This document shows positions 35,921-44,960 of a DNA stretch of 53,139 nucleotides, piece after piece. Every line of letters starts with the position of its first letter. The stretch's first letter is position 1. The position numbers were made by a program, and so were the translations under genes. The notes under the pieces were generated by a model. The model had not been told where the DNA came from, ran no database searches, and saw only the letters and a list, made by a program, of their open reading frames with translations. The DNA comes from Colwellia chukchiensis (lineage in GTDB: Bacteria > Pseudomonadota > Gammaproteobacteria > Enterobacterales > Alteromonadaceae), in assembly GCF_002104455.1 (NCBI RefSeq), contig NZ_NBOC01000021.1, positions 1 through 53,139 on the forward strand, written 5' to 3'.

Positions 35921-37147
35921 GTGGAGCAAACGACTGAATTACTGATAAAAAAGTCAGAAAACTGGTTGGATATACGCTGCAAAAAGATCGTCTTTTCGGT
36001 TTTTTCACAATTGCCTTACGGTCAGCTTGAATTGATTGAAAATGAGCAACGCTTTTTATTTCCTGAGCTTGCAAAAAGCAATGGCTTACTTGCGCAAATT
36101 AATATTCATGATGCCAGTGTTTATCGAGATTTTGTTAAAGGCGGTAGTATAGGTGTAGCTGAAGCTTATATAGCGGGTAAGTGGACCAGTCCAAATTTAA
36201 CCAAGGTTATTCGTATTTTTGCGCGTGCTCAGCAGCAAACAGATGTACTTGAGCGACAAAAATCTTGGTTTGTGAAGCTAAAATATGCGTTATTGCACCG
36301 TGGTAATCGCAACAACCAACAAGGCGCAAAAAAAAATATTCTTGCACATTATGACTTAGGTAATGAACTGTATACTCGTTTTCTCGACCCAGAAATGATG
36401 TATTCATCTGCGATTTATCCAGATAAACAGGCAAGTTTAGCCCAAGCGCAACAACATAAACTTGCAACTATATGTCAAAGTTTAGCGTTAAAACCCAGCG
36501 ATCATTTGTTGGAAATTGGCACCGGCTGGGGAGGGTTAGCGATTTATGCTGCACGGCATTTTGGCTGCCAAGTGACGACGACAACTATTTCTGATGCCCA
36601 ATATGACTATGCAAAACAGCGCATTGAGCAACTGGGCTTAGCCGATAAAATAACGCTTCTAAAAAAAGATTATCGAGATTTAACCGGCCAATATGACAAA
36701 CTGGTATCAATTGAGATGATTGAAGCCGTAGGGTTTGCATACTTGCCGAATTTCTTTAAGCAGTGTAATGCGCGATTAAAGTCGGGTGGTAAGATGCTGA
36801 TTCAGTCGATCACCATAGCGGATCAGCGCTTTGATTATTACAAAAACAATGTCGACTTTATTCAACGCTACATATTTCCAGGTGGCTTTTTACCATCGGT
36901 TACTGTGTTAACAACGCATTTAACTCAATATAGTGATTTAGTGACTGAGTCAATTCGCGATATCGGGCTAGACTATGCAAAAACCTTAGCCCATTGGCGT
37001 GATGCTTTTTTAAAGGCTTGGCCCGAGTTGAATCAACTAGGGTATGACGAGCAATTTAAACGATTGTGGTTGTATTACTTGGCTTATTGTGAAGGCGCAT
37101 TTTTAGAGCGCGCGACAAGCACAGTGCAATTGTTGGCAAGAAAATAG
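35921..37147 (+). CDS. Cyclopropane-fatty-acid synthase-like SAM methyltransferase
   Basis: A 408-residue CFA-synthase-family enzyme that transfers a one-carbon unit from SAM to unsaturated acyl chains of membrane phospholipids. It shows NILAHYDLGNELYTRFLDPEMMYSSAIY, the SAM loop LLEIGTGWGGLAIYAARHFG, LVSIEMIEAVG and NNVDFIQRYIFPGGFLPS. Start GTG 35921 is chosen because AGGAG (35909-35913) lies 7 nt upstream; adjacent GTG 35918 is also possible. True Cfa activity and a UfaM-like methylase that starts furan fatty acid synthesis cannot be distinguished by eye. Last gene of the photolyase/lipid operon. Confidence 0.9.
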   Translation: MEQTTELLIKKSENWLDIRCKKIVFSVFSQLPYGQLELIENEQRFLFPELAKSNGLLAQINIHDASVYRDFVKGGSIGVAEAYIAGKWTSPNLTKVIRIFARAQQQTDVLERQKSWFVKLKYALLHRGNRNNQQGAKKNILAHYDLGNELYTRFLDPEMMYSSAIYPDKQASLAQAQQHKLATICQSLALKPSDHLLEIGTGWGGLAIYAARHFGCQVTTTTISDAQYDYAKQRIEQLGLADKITLLKKDYRDLTGQYDKLVSIEMIEAVGFAYLPNFFKQCNARLKSGGKMLIQSITIADQRFDYYKNNVDFIQRYIFPGGFLPSVTVLTTHLTQYSDLVTESIRDIGLDYAKTLAHWRDAFLKAWPELNQLGYDEQFKRLWLYYLAYCEGAFLERATSTVQLLARK

Positions 37148-37250
37148 CCTACTAGTCGCTTTCAATGCGCGCAGCGATAGGTAACCTTTGTTATTTAGCT
37201 CAGTAATGTAGCTCAGTACTACAGTACTGTCCTTATTAGCAATGTGGTAA

Positions 37251-39395
37251 TTATTTGTGCTGGTTTTGCTGTTGTAGCAGCGTGATAAAACTTTGTAGCT
37301 GTATTGGTCGGCTAAAAATGAAGCCTTGCACAGAGTTGCAAGCATTATTCACTAAAAAGCTTAATTGTTCTTCTGTTTCTACACCTTCAGCGATAACACA
37401 TAAATTTAAGGTATGGGCCATGCCAATAACCGCTCGTACTATGGCTTTATCGTGTTCGTCGGTGACGATCTCTTTGATAAAAGTGCGGTCTATTTTAAGA
37501 AAGTCGAGCGGTAATTTTTTTAAATACACAAGAGAGCTATAGCCTGTACCAAAGTCATCTACCGAGATACTAATGCCTAACGCCCTGACTTTTTTCAATA
37601 ATTGCTCAGCTACTATATAATCATCAACCAAGACGCCTTCGGTGATTTCTAATTCTAATAAACTGGCATCAATTTGTGTTTGTTCAATACACTGGGTCAG
37701 GTGGTTATATAAATTATCATCAGCAACTTGGCTAGGGGAAAGGTTCATAGATATTTTAAGGTTAACCCCTAGCTCACTGATTTGTTTTGCGATTTGGCAA
37801 GTGCGCTCAATAACCCATTCGCCAATATTAATAATTAAGCCAGTTTTCTCAGCAATGGTAATAAAGTGCTCAGGGCTGATTAAGCCTTGCTTGGGGTGGT
37901 GCCAGCGCAGCAGAGCTTCGGCTTTATTGATGTGGTTGGTTTTGACATCGATAATAGGTTGTAAATAGAGTTCAAACTCTTGGTGCTTGATGGCTTGTCT
38001 AAGTTCTCGTTCAATTTGAATGGCGGAAAACGAGGCTTTTCTTAACGACGTTGAATAAAATTGAATGGCGTTTTGTTTTTTATTTTTACCGCTGTAGGCA
38101 CTGAGGTCTGCTATTTTCATTAACTCTTCAGCACTAACAGCATCAATCGGACAACAAGCTGCGCCTATACTGATGGTGACGTTATAATGTTCGCCCTGCT
38201 CGGTATAAAAGGGTCTAGCAAGCTGGGTAAGCAGCCGATCTATGACCTGAGTGCATGCCTGTTTGCTATCAATATTGTTAATTATAATGGCAAACTCATC
38301 ACCGCCTACACGGGCAAAATAGTCAGTGGCTTTAGCGCCCACTCTTATGCGCTTACTGAGCTCAATAAGCAGCTTGTCACCTTCATCATGGCCATAAAAC
38401 TCATTGTGTCGCCTAAAGTCATTGATATCGATATATAATAAATAAAAGGCACATTTGGTGGCGATATGTTTTTCCAACATTTGCCAAAAAGCAAAACGGT
38501 TGGGCAGTTTTGTTAACATGTCTTGCAGCGCAAGTTGTTCATTACGCTGAATTAAATGCTTCATAGTGCTAATATCGTTAGCAAATATTATCCAGTTTTC
38601 TACGTCATTGAGCTTGTTTTTTACTGGATGAAAACCTATTTTCAACCACTTTAAGGTTGATGGCGGTAGTATCCAGCACAGCTCGCCGTTCCAGCTTGAA
38701 TGGGTAGACAGTAATCGCTGATATTCAGGTAATTGATTTTTCATCAAGGTTAAGATGATATCTATCGGGCGACTTTGAGTCTTATGTAACGGCTTGTCTT
38801 GGCTAAAAAGGCGCAGTGCAGCAGCATTTTCAATGCTGGTGTTAAAGTCATAGCTGGCAACGATAACGGCAAATTCAGCGTTTTCTATAATTTTTGCCGT
38901 AGCAGTTAAAATCTGACTATTCTCGGCACTTGGCTGATTTAAAATCGACAACAGCCGTGTGTGTAAGTATTCACTTTTTAAAAAAAGTCTATCGTATGAC
39001 AGTAATACTTCACGGGCTACTTGTTTCGTTTGTTGTTGAATATTAAAGCTTTCGTGTTGATTACAAATCACTAACAGGTTACGGCTCGCCTGTTTGATAG
39101 CGATGGCTTCTAAGTGTAATTCCACACCTTGAGTTGTGACTTCGGTCCATAAGCCTGAGCGTAATTTTTTATTATCTTGTTGCTGCCATATTGCTTTTGC
39201 ATCAATAAGAAAGTCGAATAAAAAGGCGCTTTCTTGACTGATGGTAAATGCTGATTGGCTTTTAGCTTCTGGAAAAATTTCATTTGCCCAATCGCTATCA
39301 CCATCAAGCCAGAGCACTGTGCTTGCCTCAATGTCGGTAACTTCCAGTACAATTTGTTCTAACGCATTGGCAAGCGTATTAAGAAGTGATGTCAT
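37251..39395 (-). CDS. GGDEF-EAL protein (c-di-GMP synthesis/hydrolysis)
   Basis: A 714-residue cytoplasmic protein with an unrecognised N-terminal region (1-150), a PAS-like region (about 160-280), a GGDEF domain (about 285-450; intact GGDEF at 364-368) and an EAL domain (about 460-710; EALLRW 493-498, ELEITE 581-586, DDFGTGYSS 613-621, DRTF 636-639, EGVET 670-674). Both active sites look intact, so it may make or degrade c-di-GMP. ATG 39395 is chosen, sharing 17 bp with the end of the GTPase gene; the open frame extends 24 codons further into that gene. Last gene of the four-gene GTPase operon. Confidence 0.93.
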   Translation of the reverse strand: MTSLLNTLANALEQIVLEVTDIEASTVLWLDGDSDWANEIFPEAKSQSAFTISQESAFLFDFLIDAKAIWQQQDNKKLRSGLWTEVTTQGVELHLEAIAIKQASRNLLVICNQHESFNIQQQTKQVAREVLLSYDRLFLKSEYLHTRLLSILNQPSAENSQILTATAKIIENAEFAVIVASYDFNTSIENAAALRLFSQDKPLHKTQSRPIDIILTLMKNQLPEYQRLLSTHSSWNGELCWILPPSTLKWLKIGFHPVKNKLNDVENWIIFANDISTMKHLIQRNEQLALQDMLTKLPNRFAFWQMLEKHIATKCAFYLLYIDINDFRRHNEFYGHDEGDKLLIELSKRIRVGAKATDYFARVGGDEFAIIINNIDSKQACTQVIDRLLTQLARPFYTEQGEHYNVTISIGAACCPIDAVSAEELMKIADLSAYSGKNKKQNAIQFYSTSLRKASFSAIQIERELRQAIKHQEFELYLQPIIDVKTNHINKAEALLRWHHPKQGLISPEHFITIAEKTGLIINIGEWVIERTCQIAKQISELGVNLKISMNLSPSQVADDNLYNHLTQCIEQTQIDASLLELEITEGVLVDDYIVAEQLLKKVRALGISISVDDFGTGYSSLVYLKKLPLDFLKIDRTFIKEIVTDEHDKAIVRAVIGMAHTLNLCVIAEGVETEEQLSFLVNNACNSVQGFIFSRPIQLQSFITLLQQQNQHK

Positions 39396-39894
39396 TTTTT
39401 TCAAGCCGTAGTAATAAGCTTGCCAATGCTGAAAACATTTCTTCAACATTGGATCCGGTTTTAGCACTGGTAGAAAAATTTAAGTCGAACAAGCGTTTAT
39501 AATTCTCGTACTCACTATCATCAAAGTGCCAAGTGGCTGGAAGGTCATTCTTATTGACCGCGAGAATCGCAGGGCAGGTTGTTACTTGTCGTGCTAAAGT
39601 GTGAATATCAATACCCTCATGGAGTGAGGAGGCGCGTGTTTGATCGACCACTATGATATAACCTGCGGCACCACGCAAATAACGCTCTTGAAAAACGTTA
39701 TAGCTGTCATTGCCTTCCATGTCCCAAAGCATAAAGTTGAGCTCTGTATTGGCAATCGACAAGGTTTTTCGATCAACTTTTACACCTATGGTGGTTAGGT
39801 ACTTTTCATTAAAAATGCCGTCAACAAATTGTTTGACTAAACTTGTTTTACCAACGCTTGAAGCCCCTAATAAACAGATTTTTTTTTGTATCAA
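39379..39894 (-). CDS. Rab-like small GTPase
   Basis: A small Ras-superfamily GTPase of about 171 residues: G1 GASSVGKTS, G2 Thr in YLTTIGV, G3 WDMEGND, G4 NKND, G5 TSAK. The G3 motif with Trp before DxxG is like eukaryotic Rab and Ras proteins. No lipidation motif is seen at the C-terminus. TTG 39894 is chosen because it has AGGAG (complement of 39902-39906) 7 nt upstream and starts right before the first strand (IQKKICLLG); a GTG at 39945 would add 17 residues but lacks such a site. It lies between a membrane OmpA-like protein gene and the GGDEF-EAL gene. Confidence 0.87.
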   Translation of the reverse strand: MIQKKICLLGASSVGKTSLVKQFVDGIFNEKYLTTIGVKVDRKTLSIANTELNFMLWDMEGNDSYNVFQERYLRGAAGYIIVVDQTRASSLHEGIDIHTLARQVTTCPAILAVNKNDLPATWHFDDSEYENYKRLFDLNFSTSAKTGSNVEEMFSALASLLLRLEKNDITS

Positions 39895-39962
39895 AGCTTC
39901 ACTCCTATGTGCTCCACTTATTGTTATATGTTGTGCGTGATTCACGCCAACTGTTTGTGGAT

Positions 39963-41738
39963 TTATCTGATTACATGCCCATCTTGATAAGTATACATGA
40001 CATTGAACATAACGGATCTAGTCGCATGGCTAATACTGGCAATATCGACTGTGCCAATACCCGCAACAAATATCTTCTCTTTTGCAATGCCTTTTTGCTG
40101 TAACAATGCGGCGACATTATTGGCGCGTTTAATGCTGATAATATTGTTGTGAGCTTGACTGCCACTGCTGTCGCTGCTGCCTAAGATTAATAGCCCATAA
40201 TTAATCTTAAGAGATTTTGCTAACGGCTCAAGCTGTTGTAAATAATCATAAAGTTTCTGTAGTCTGGTTTGCATTTGCGGTTCAATAGACTCACTTGCAA
40301 CTGCAAAGCTAAGCTGGATTGTGGCAATTCGTCCAACAAGCTCATCAAAAAGTTGTTGCTTGATTGACAACGCCTCTACTAGCGGTTTTGTAGAGGGAGG
40401 CTGTAATTTGGTTATCGTCAAGTTAGTGTCAGTGTCAAAGCCAGCACTTTTTAAGCGTTGGACTAATTGCTCGGTTTGTAAATAGTCTAAACTGCCACTG
40501 AGCACTAACTGTTGTTCCTGCCAGTGCGCGATAATATCCGGGTAGGCACTGAGGATACGACTGGCCCGTGCGCGTAATATCGCGTCATCAAGAGAATAAA
40601 AACGGCGCTCAGTCACCTTGAAATTTTGCTCATTTATGCCATTGTTGCGTAGCCATTGTTGAATATCAATGGCATCGGGATCACGCCAAATATCTAGACT
40701 AACATCATCTAATTGATTGATTTTTAACTGTTTAACAATAATGCCTGCTTGTTGCTCAATGAGCATAACCTGTTGCTGCAATTGATTTTTTTTTAGCCAG
40801 TCAATTGCTTGATAACCCGCAAGGATGACGACAAACATTACTATCGCCCAAGCAAATAATGGAGGTTTCTTTTTATCACTACCCGTGCTTTTTTGCTCTG
40901 ATAAGAGACAATCACGCAGCAAGGCATCGCTACTAGCAAAGGCGCTATTATCGCCTGAAAAGTTATTTAATTCGTCAAAAAACAACTGGTGAATATTTTC
41001 TACAACCACTTGTAATTGATCGCTGAGCCGTTGTGGAGGTTGCCCACTAACGGCTGCAACAACAAAAGCACTCGGACCGGGTTTGATGATTAAATTAAAG
41101 TTATCAGTGCTGATCTCTTGCAACTGTTCTTTTTGTCCTGCTTCATCATTTAAAAACGAGTCGGCGACAAAGTCGTTTATGGCGGTCAACATGGCAGAAA
41201 CAATATCTGCATTGCTGTTATTTTCATTTTCTAAGGCAATGGAGTGCAGTAGTAATCCTGTTTCTCGATGAATTAGAAAAACATGCTCAACACGATAAAC
41301 AAATGTCTGGGCAGCCACATATTGTGCATAACTAACACCACTTTGCCGGGCCTTTAGGCGCCACTTCAGCCCTTTGATAGTCAGGCTGTTTTCCAGCAGT
41401 TGATTGGTTTTTTCCATGAAGTCACTGAGAAAAGCCGCGACTGATTTCCTCACTAAGCTACCCACTAAAGGATATAAGGCACTGACCATTTGCTCACTAT
41501 TATTGGCAACTGATTGCTTGACCGACTGCTCAATTAAAGGTTGTAATACTTTATCAACCGAGTGATCTTGCTTTTGTCGGTCGTGCAGGGCTTCCGTAAC
41601 GACATTTGAGACGATGCGGCGTGCATCTTTTTCAATGCTTTGCGTTACTCTGCTGTTATCCTTACCTAAGATCAAGCGTCGAACTGTTTCTAGTTGTTGA
41701 GCAGGATCTTTTGGGTTTTGTGCTGCTTCGCTTGGCAT
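39963..41738 (-). CDS. Membrane protein with roadblock-like and OmpA-like domains
   Basis: A 591-residue protein in four parts: a helical, mostly polar N-terminal region (about 1-130) carrying LETVRRLILG near the start; an alpha/beta region (148-258, with VEHVFLIHRETGLLLHSIAL) resembling Roadblock/LC7 folds that regulate small GTPases; one membrane helix (293-312); and a C-terminal OmpA-like peptidoglycan-binding region (about 470-588, with IISIKRANNVAALLQQKGI). The N-terminus would be cytoplasmic and the OmpA part periplasmic. It starts in a TAATG overlap with the upstream gene. The layout suggests it links cytoplasmic GTPase state to the cell wall; this is inference. Confidence 0.72.
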   Translation of the reverse strand: MPSEAAQNPKDPAQQLETVRRLILGKDNSRVTQSIEKDARRIVSNVVTEALHDRQKQDHSVDKVLQPLIEQSVKQSVANNSEQMVSALYPLVGSLVRKSVAAFLSDFMEKTNQLLENSLTIKGLKWRLKARQSGVSYAQYVAAQTFVYRVEHVFLIHRETGLLLHSIALENENNSNADIVSAMLTAINDFVADSFLNDEAGQKEQLQEISTDNFNLIIKPGPSAFVVAAVSGQPPQRLSDQLQVVVENIHQLFFDELNNFSGDNSAFASSDALLRDCLLSEQKSTGSDKKKPPLFAWAIVMFVVILAGYQAIDWLKKNQLQQQVMLIEQQAGIIVKQLKINQLDDVSLDIWRDPDAIDIQQWLRNNGINEQNFKVTERRFYSLDDAILRARASRILSAYPDIIAHWQEQQLVLSGSLDYLQTEQLVQRLKSAGFDTDTNLTITKLQPPSTKPLVEALSIKQQLFDELVGRIATIQLSFAVASESIEPQMQTRLQKLYDYLQQLEPLAKSLKINYGLLILGSSDSSGSQAHNNIISIKRANNVAALLQQKGIAKEKIFVAGIGTVDIASISHATRSVMFNVMYTYQDGHVIR

Positions 41739-42271
41739 TAGATAGCGTCGTCTTCTAAATTAGTCGCCATAGTTGCAAGTAATTTTGCAAGTGTTTTCCG
41801 ATCTGTTTTTGAGGAGCTAAGCTCTTTTGATACCGCGTCAAGGTGGGTTTTTAATTGCTCTAATTGCTGGTTAAAGGTTTGTGAGAGTGTTTGGCTTTCG
41901 TGGTCTAAAGCTTGTTCTATCTGTTTAAAGTCTTGCTGTGTGGTGGTGGCGAACATTTCATGTTCAGAGCTTAAATCGGCAGGATCTTTTTGCATGATAG
42001 CTTCAGTCTGTTCGTGACTTTTGTCGACATGAAGCAGTTTTTGCTCTAGCTTGTCAATTTGCTGAACAATATTATCCTGCATTTTTGCTAAGCGTTCATT
42101 AAAGTCCAGCTGCTGCTGTTTTAATGCTTGCTCTAAACTGGCGTGCGTGGTGGCTATTTGCTGGCTTAATTCTTGCTCTGCAACACCAAATACGATTTGT
42201 CTTAACTGTGTTAGTTCATCAACTGGCGCGACATTGTCTGTTTCTTGTTTGGCATTTTTATTATTAGGCAT
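41738..42271 (-). CDS. Coiled-coil protein of the GTPase operon
   Basis: A 177-residue soluble protein dominated by coiled-coil heptads (about 30-160, very rich in Gln, Leu, Glu and Lys; no Cys). The N-terminal LTQLRQIVFG echoes the LETVRRLILG at the N-terminus of the next protein, a possible shared docking motif. No known family was recognised. The stop overlaps the next start (TAATG), so it is the first gene of a coupled operon. Confidence 0.7.
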   Translation of the reverse strand: MPNNKNAKQETDNVAPVDELTQLRQIVFGVAEQELSQQIATTHASLEQALKQQQLDFNERLAKMQDNIVQQIDKLEQKLLHVDKSHEQTEAIMQKDPADLSSEHEMFATTTQQDFKQIEQALDHESQTLSQTFNQQLEQLKTHLDAVSKELSSSKTDRKTLAKLLATMATNLEDDAI

Positions 42272-42588
42272 CTACTACATTCCCTTTTATCAGACATTTA
42301 CCTTAAATAGAGTGAAATTAAAAACGTTTAACGTCCTGTTAATCATAGGCTCAAAGTCTATTAATTGCACACAATAGACATTATTACACTTATTTGTTTT
42401 TGTCTATATTTTCACCGAATACATTGTTAATGTATCTCAACAAGGCTGCGCTTTGCAGTGCTGATTAGCTTTAGGGGCGAACTACGAATCCGTATAGGGG
42501 GATTATTGGTATTGTTTTCACGAGTAAATGTCAGGGGCTTTGTGGTGAAGTCCTTTTCGGTGATATTGAAATCTTATTGGCCGCAATG
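42272..42588. other. Non-coding stretch between two minus-strand units
   Basis: About 315 bases. It should hold the promoter of the coiled-coil/GTPase operon. At 42579-42597 GGCCGC and GCGGCC form a hairpin around 7 nt; it spans the siroheme-gene stop codon and could be a weak terminator for that gene. Nothing else was recognised. Confidence 0.45.
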
Positions 42589-43554
42589 CTAGCGGCCACT
42601 GTAGAGGTGTTTGATAACAATGCTGCTTGCCGCTAAGGCTTTGTTTTCAGGAAGATTGAGCTCACCATGGAGTAAGTAGATGACTTTATCACCTTGCTCT
42701 GCGAGCTCTAGTGCGTGTTGCACATTAATTAATACTTCTGATGCAACCTGTTGCGGAAACTTGCTCGCATCACGTCTAATATACTCAATGATGTCTTGAT
42801 TAACCGCCTGGTCGTAAAATACCGCATCAGCAAATTGCATTTCTCTATGCGCATTGAGTGTTAAGTGATCTGGGTTGCCATTGCCGGTGTGAATAAAAAC
42901 AATCTCACCTCGCGCAGACGGTGTTTGTGTTTGTAAACTGGCGATCAATTCTTGCTCAGCTGCGGTGCGCTCGCCAGCTAAAATAGCCTGACCAATAGGG
43001 CCTCTTAAGGTGCGCTCCCAAAATGTACGCCGCTCTCGCATACTTTTGATGCGCGCTTTGACATGCTCTCTAAATTTAAACGAAAAATCAGCTAGCTTGC
43101 CATAGCCATAGGGTAAGGTTTTCTCAATTTGTTCGCGTAACATGCGTAATAATATGGGCGCGCTGCCTGAGCTAGACATGGCAATTATCATCGGATTTCG
43201 ATCAATAATCGCTGGGGTTATATAATTACAAAGCTCAGGCTGATCAACTACATTAGTCAATAGCTTAAGTTGATTGCTTTCTGCGGCAATGGCGCTATTA
43301 ACTTCTCGGCTATCGGTAGCGGCAATGACTAAATTACAATCACCTAGGTGACCTGCTTGATAATTATGTGATAACCAAGTTAATTGATGTGACCGTACCA
43401 AGCGCTCAACGCTTGGGTTGAGCGATGCAGCCATTATGCTAATTTGGGTTGTCGACTTTAACAATAACTCTATTTTACGCGCTGCGACTTCGCCGCCGCC
43501 TATTATCATGGCATTAATATCTTTGGCGTCTAAAAAAATTGGAAAATACTTCAT
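42589..43554 (-). CDS. Siroheme synthase with vestigial methyltransferase domain
   Basis: A 321-residue CysG-like protein. The N-terminal dehydrogenase/ferrochelatase half is well preserved: MKYFPIFLDAKDINAMIIGGGEVAARKIELLL, LVIAATD, VNVVDQPELCNYITPAIIDR-like segment, SSSGSAPILLRMLREQIE. It converts precorrin-2 to siroheme. The C-terminal half aligns with only the first 80 or so residues of the CysG methyltransferase, and the GAGPGD SAM loop is HTGNGNPD while GGDP is replaced by HGEL. It is therefore unlikely to methylate uroporphyrinogen, and a separate CobA enzyme would be needed. ATG 43554 gives the family N-terminus; the frame opens five codons earlier. Confidence 0.85.
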   Translation of the reverse strand: MKYFPIFLDAKDINAMIIGGGEVAARKIELLLKSTTQISIMAASLNPSVERLVRSHQLTWLSHNYQAGHLGDCNLVIAATDSREVNSAIAAESNQLKLLTNVVDQPELCNYITPAIIDRNPMIIAMSSSGSAPILLRMLREQIEKTLPYGYGKLADFSFKFREHVKARIKSMRERRTFWERTLRGPIGQAILAGERTAAEQELIASLQTQTPSARGEIVFIHTGNGNPDHLTLNAHREMQFADAVFYDQAVNQDIIEYIRRDASKFPQQVASEVLINVQHALELAEQGDKVIYLLHGELNLPENKALAASSIVIKHLYSGR

Positions 43555-43620
43555 TGTGATAACACGCAAACTCTTACTTTAATGTTAGCCTCAGTTACCC
43601 TTTGGCTAAGGCGTTAGTGG

Positions 43621-44103
43621 TTAAATCGATAATAGTGCTTTACTTACCGCTAAGCCATTACTATCACCATAAATATATTGACCTGGATTAAAACTTAGGT
43701 CGGCAAAGCTGACAATAGTGTTTATTTCACCTTGTCCAAGCTTTTCTGTTTTTATGGGACAACAGCCTAGCGCCTTTATGGCAATAGGGAGTGTTGCAAT
43801 CGTACCAGCATCTCGAATACAGCCATTAACGACTATGCCTTGCCAGCCATTTTCTACGGCTTGTTCGGCGAGCATGTCACCCAGTAGCGCTCGTCTCATA
43901 CTGGCTTTACCATCAATGACTAAAACTTTATTGGTGCCATCAGTGGCGACAAGCTCTTTGACCTTTGAGTTATCGTTATAACAACAAACGGTCACTATCT
44001 CGCCATGAAAAATGGTATTACCCCCATAGTCATTGAAAATGGCGCGAGCTAGAGACAATTGCTCGGCATGAGCATCAAATAAATCAGGTAAAAGATCTAA
44101 CAT
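43621..44103 (-). CDS. rraA: Regulator of RNase E activity RraA
   Basis: A 160-residue RraA protein, which in E. coli binds RNase E and lowers RNA decay. The family core is clear: GGNTIFHGEIVTVCCYNDNSKV, then LVIDGKASMRRALLGDMLAEQA, GWQGIVVNGCIRDAGTIATLPIAIKALG and GQYIYGDSNGLAVS. The G-x20-R-D-like aldolase metal site (GDMLA and RDA) is present, as in related HMG/CHA aldolases, but the length and C-terminus fit RraA. AAAGGA precedes the start. Confidence 0.93.
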   Translation of the reverse strand: MLDLLPDLFDAHAEQLSLARAIFNDYGGNTIFHGEIVTVCCYNDNSKVKELVATDGTNKVLVIDGKASMRRALLGDMLAEQAVENGWQGIVVNGCIRDAGTIATLPIAIKALGCCPIKTEKLGQGEINTIVSFADLSFNPGQYIYGDSNGLAVSKALLSI

Positions 44104-44222
44104 TTTATATCCTTTTAAATACGCAGTCGAAGCGCCAGTTTACCAGATCCAATAAAGTTTATCTGGTCGCTAGTCTGATAGTGATAATTACCGCTGATTA
44201 TTGTAAAGGGATTAGAAGCTAA

Positions 44223-44960
44223 CTAAAGTTGCCACTTTGCTAAAATAGCCTGATAGCTGCCATCTGCCTTCATTGATTCCAGTGCTCGCTTTAATGCAGT
44301 GACAATCTTTTTATCTGTGCTTAAGCTAGCTGCAATATATAGCTTATCCGAAAAGTTTGGTACTTGTACGCTAAGCTGTAATTTATTTGGGTCACGACCA
44401 ATCGATTCTACCTCATAGCGCCAAAGCAAATCATTGGTAAATACAGCGTCAATACGGCCGCTAAAAAGCAGCTCCCACAGTATGGGGTATTTGCTACTGA
44501 TAAATAGATTTTTGCCAGTCGTGAAACCTTGCTCAATTAAGTAATGTTCCGCTAAATCGCCACGAATCGTCCCGACGCGATATGCTTTTGCATCAGAAAT
44601 GGTTTGCAGAGTTGCCGCGGGGCTAATTTTTTTGGTGGCTAAGTAAGAATTAAGTGTATAAAGCTGACCAATCCATTGAAATTTAGCCTCTCGTGTTGGA
44701 TCGCGTAATAGTGAAAAAATAACGGTATTTTTATTAGTCAATGCCAGTTGGTAGCTGCGAGCCCATGGGTATAGCTTGATGGCAGATTTTAACTCAGCTC
44801 GCTCAAGCATAGTATTAACAATATCCACCATGACACCGGTTGGTTGCTGTTGCGCATCGAACATTTGTAGCGGTGGCACTTCTTCACTGACAATGTGCAA
44901 GCTTTGGGCTTGTAGCGCCAATGAGATCGCACTTATCAGAAACATTATTATTTTTAACAT
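44223..44960 (-). CDS. Periplasmic solute-binding protein (SBP family 3-like)
   Basis: A protein of about 245 residues with a signal peptide (hydrophobic run, ending LALQAQS) and a bacterial family 3 solute-binding domain: LHIVSEEVPPLQMFD, GVMVDIVNTML, YPWARSYQLALTNKNTVIFSLLRDPTRE, RVGTIRGDLAEHYLIEQG and RIDAVFTNDLLWRYEV. No permease or ATPase is nearby, so it may be a stand-alone binding protein feeding a signalling system or an amino-acid-type transporter elsewhere. ATG 44960 is used; ATG 44990 would lengthen the N-terminus by 10 residues. Neither has a strong ribosome-binding site. Confidence 0.8.
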   Translation of the reverse strand: MLKIIMFLISAISLALQAQSLHIVSEEVPPLQMFDAQQQPTGVMVDIVNTMLERAELKSAIKLYPWARSYQLALTNKNTVIFSLLRDPTREAKFQWIGQLYTLNSYLATKKISPAATLQTISDAKAYRVGTIRGDLAEHYLIEQGFTTGKNLFISSKYPILWELLFSGRIDAVFTNDLLWRYEVESIGRDPNKLQLSVQVPNFSDKLYIAASLSTDKKIVTALKRALESMKADGSYQAILAKWQL

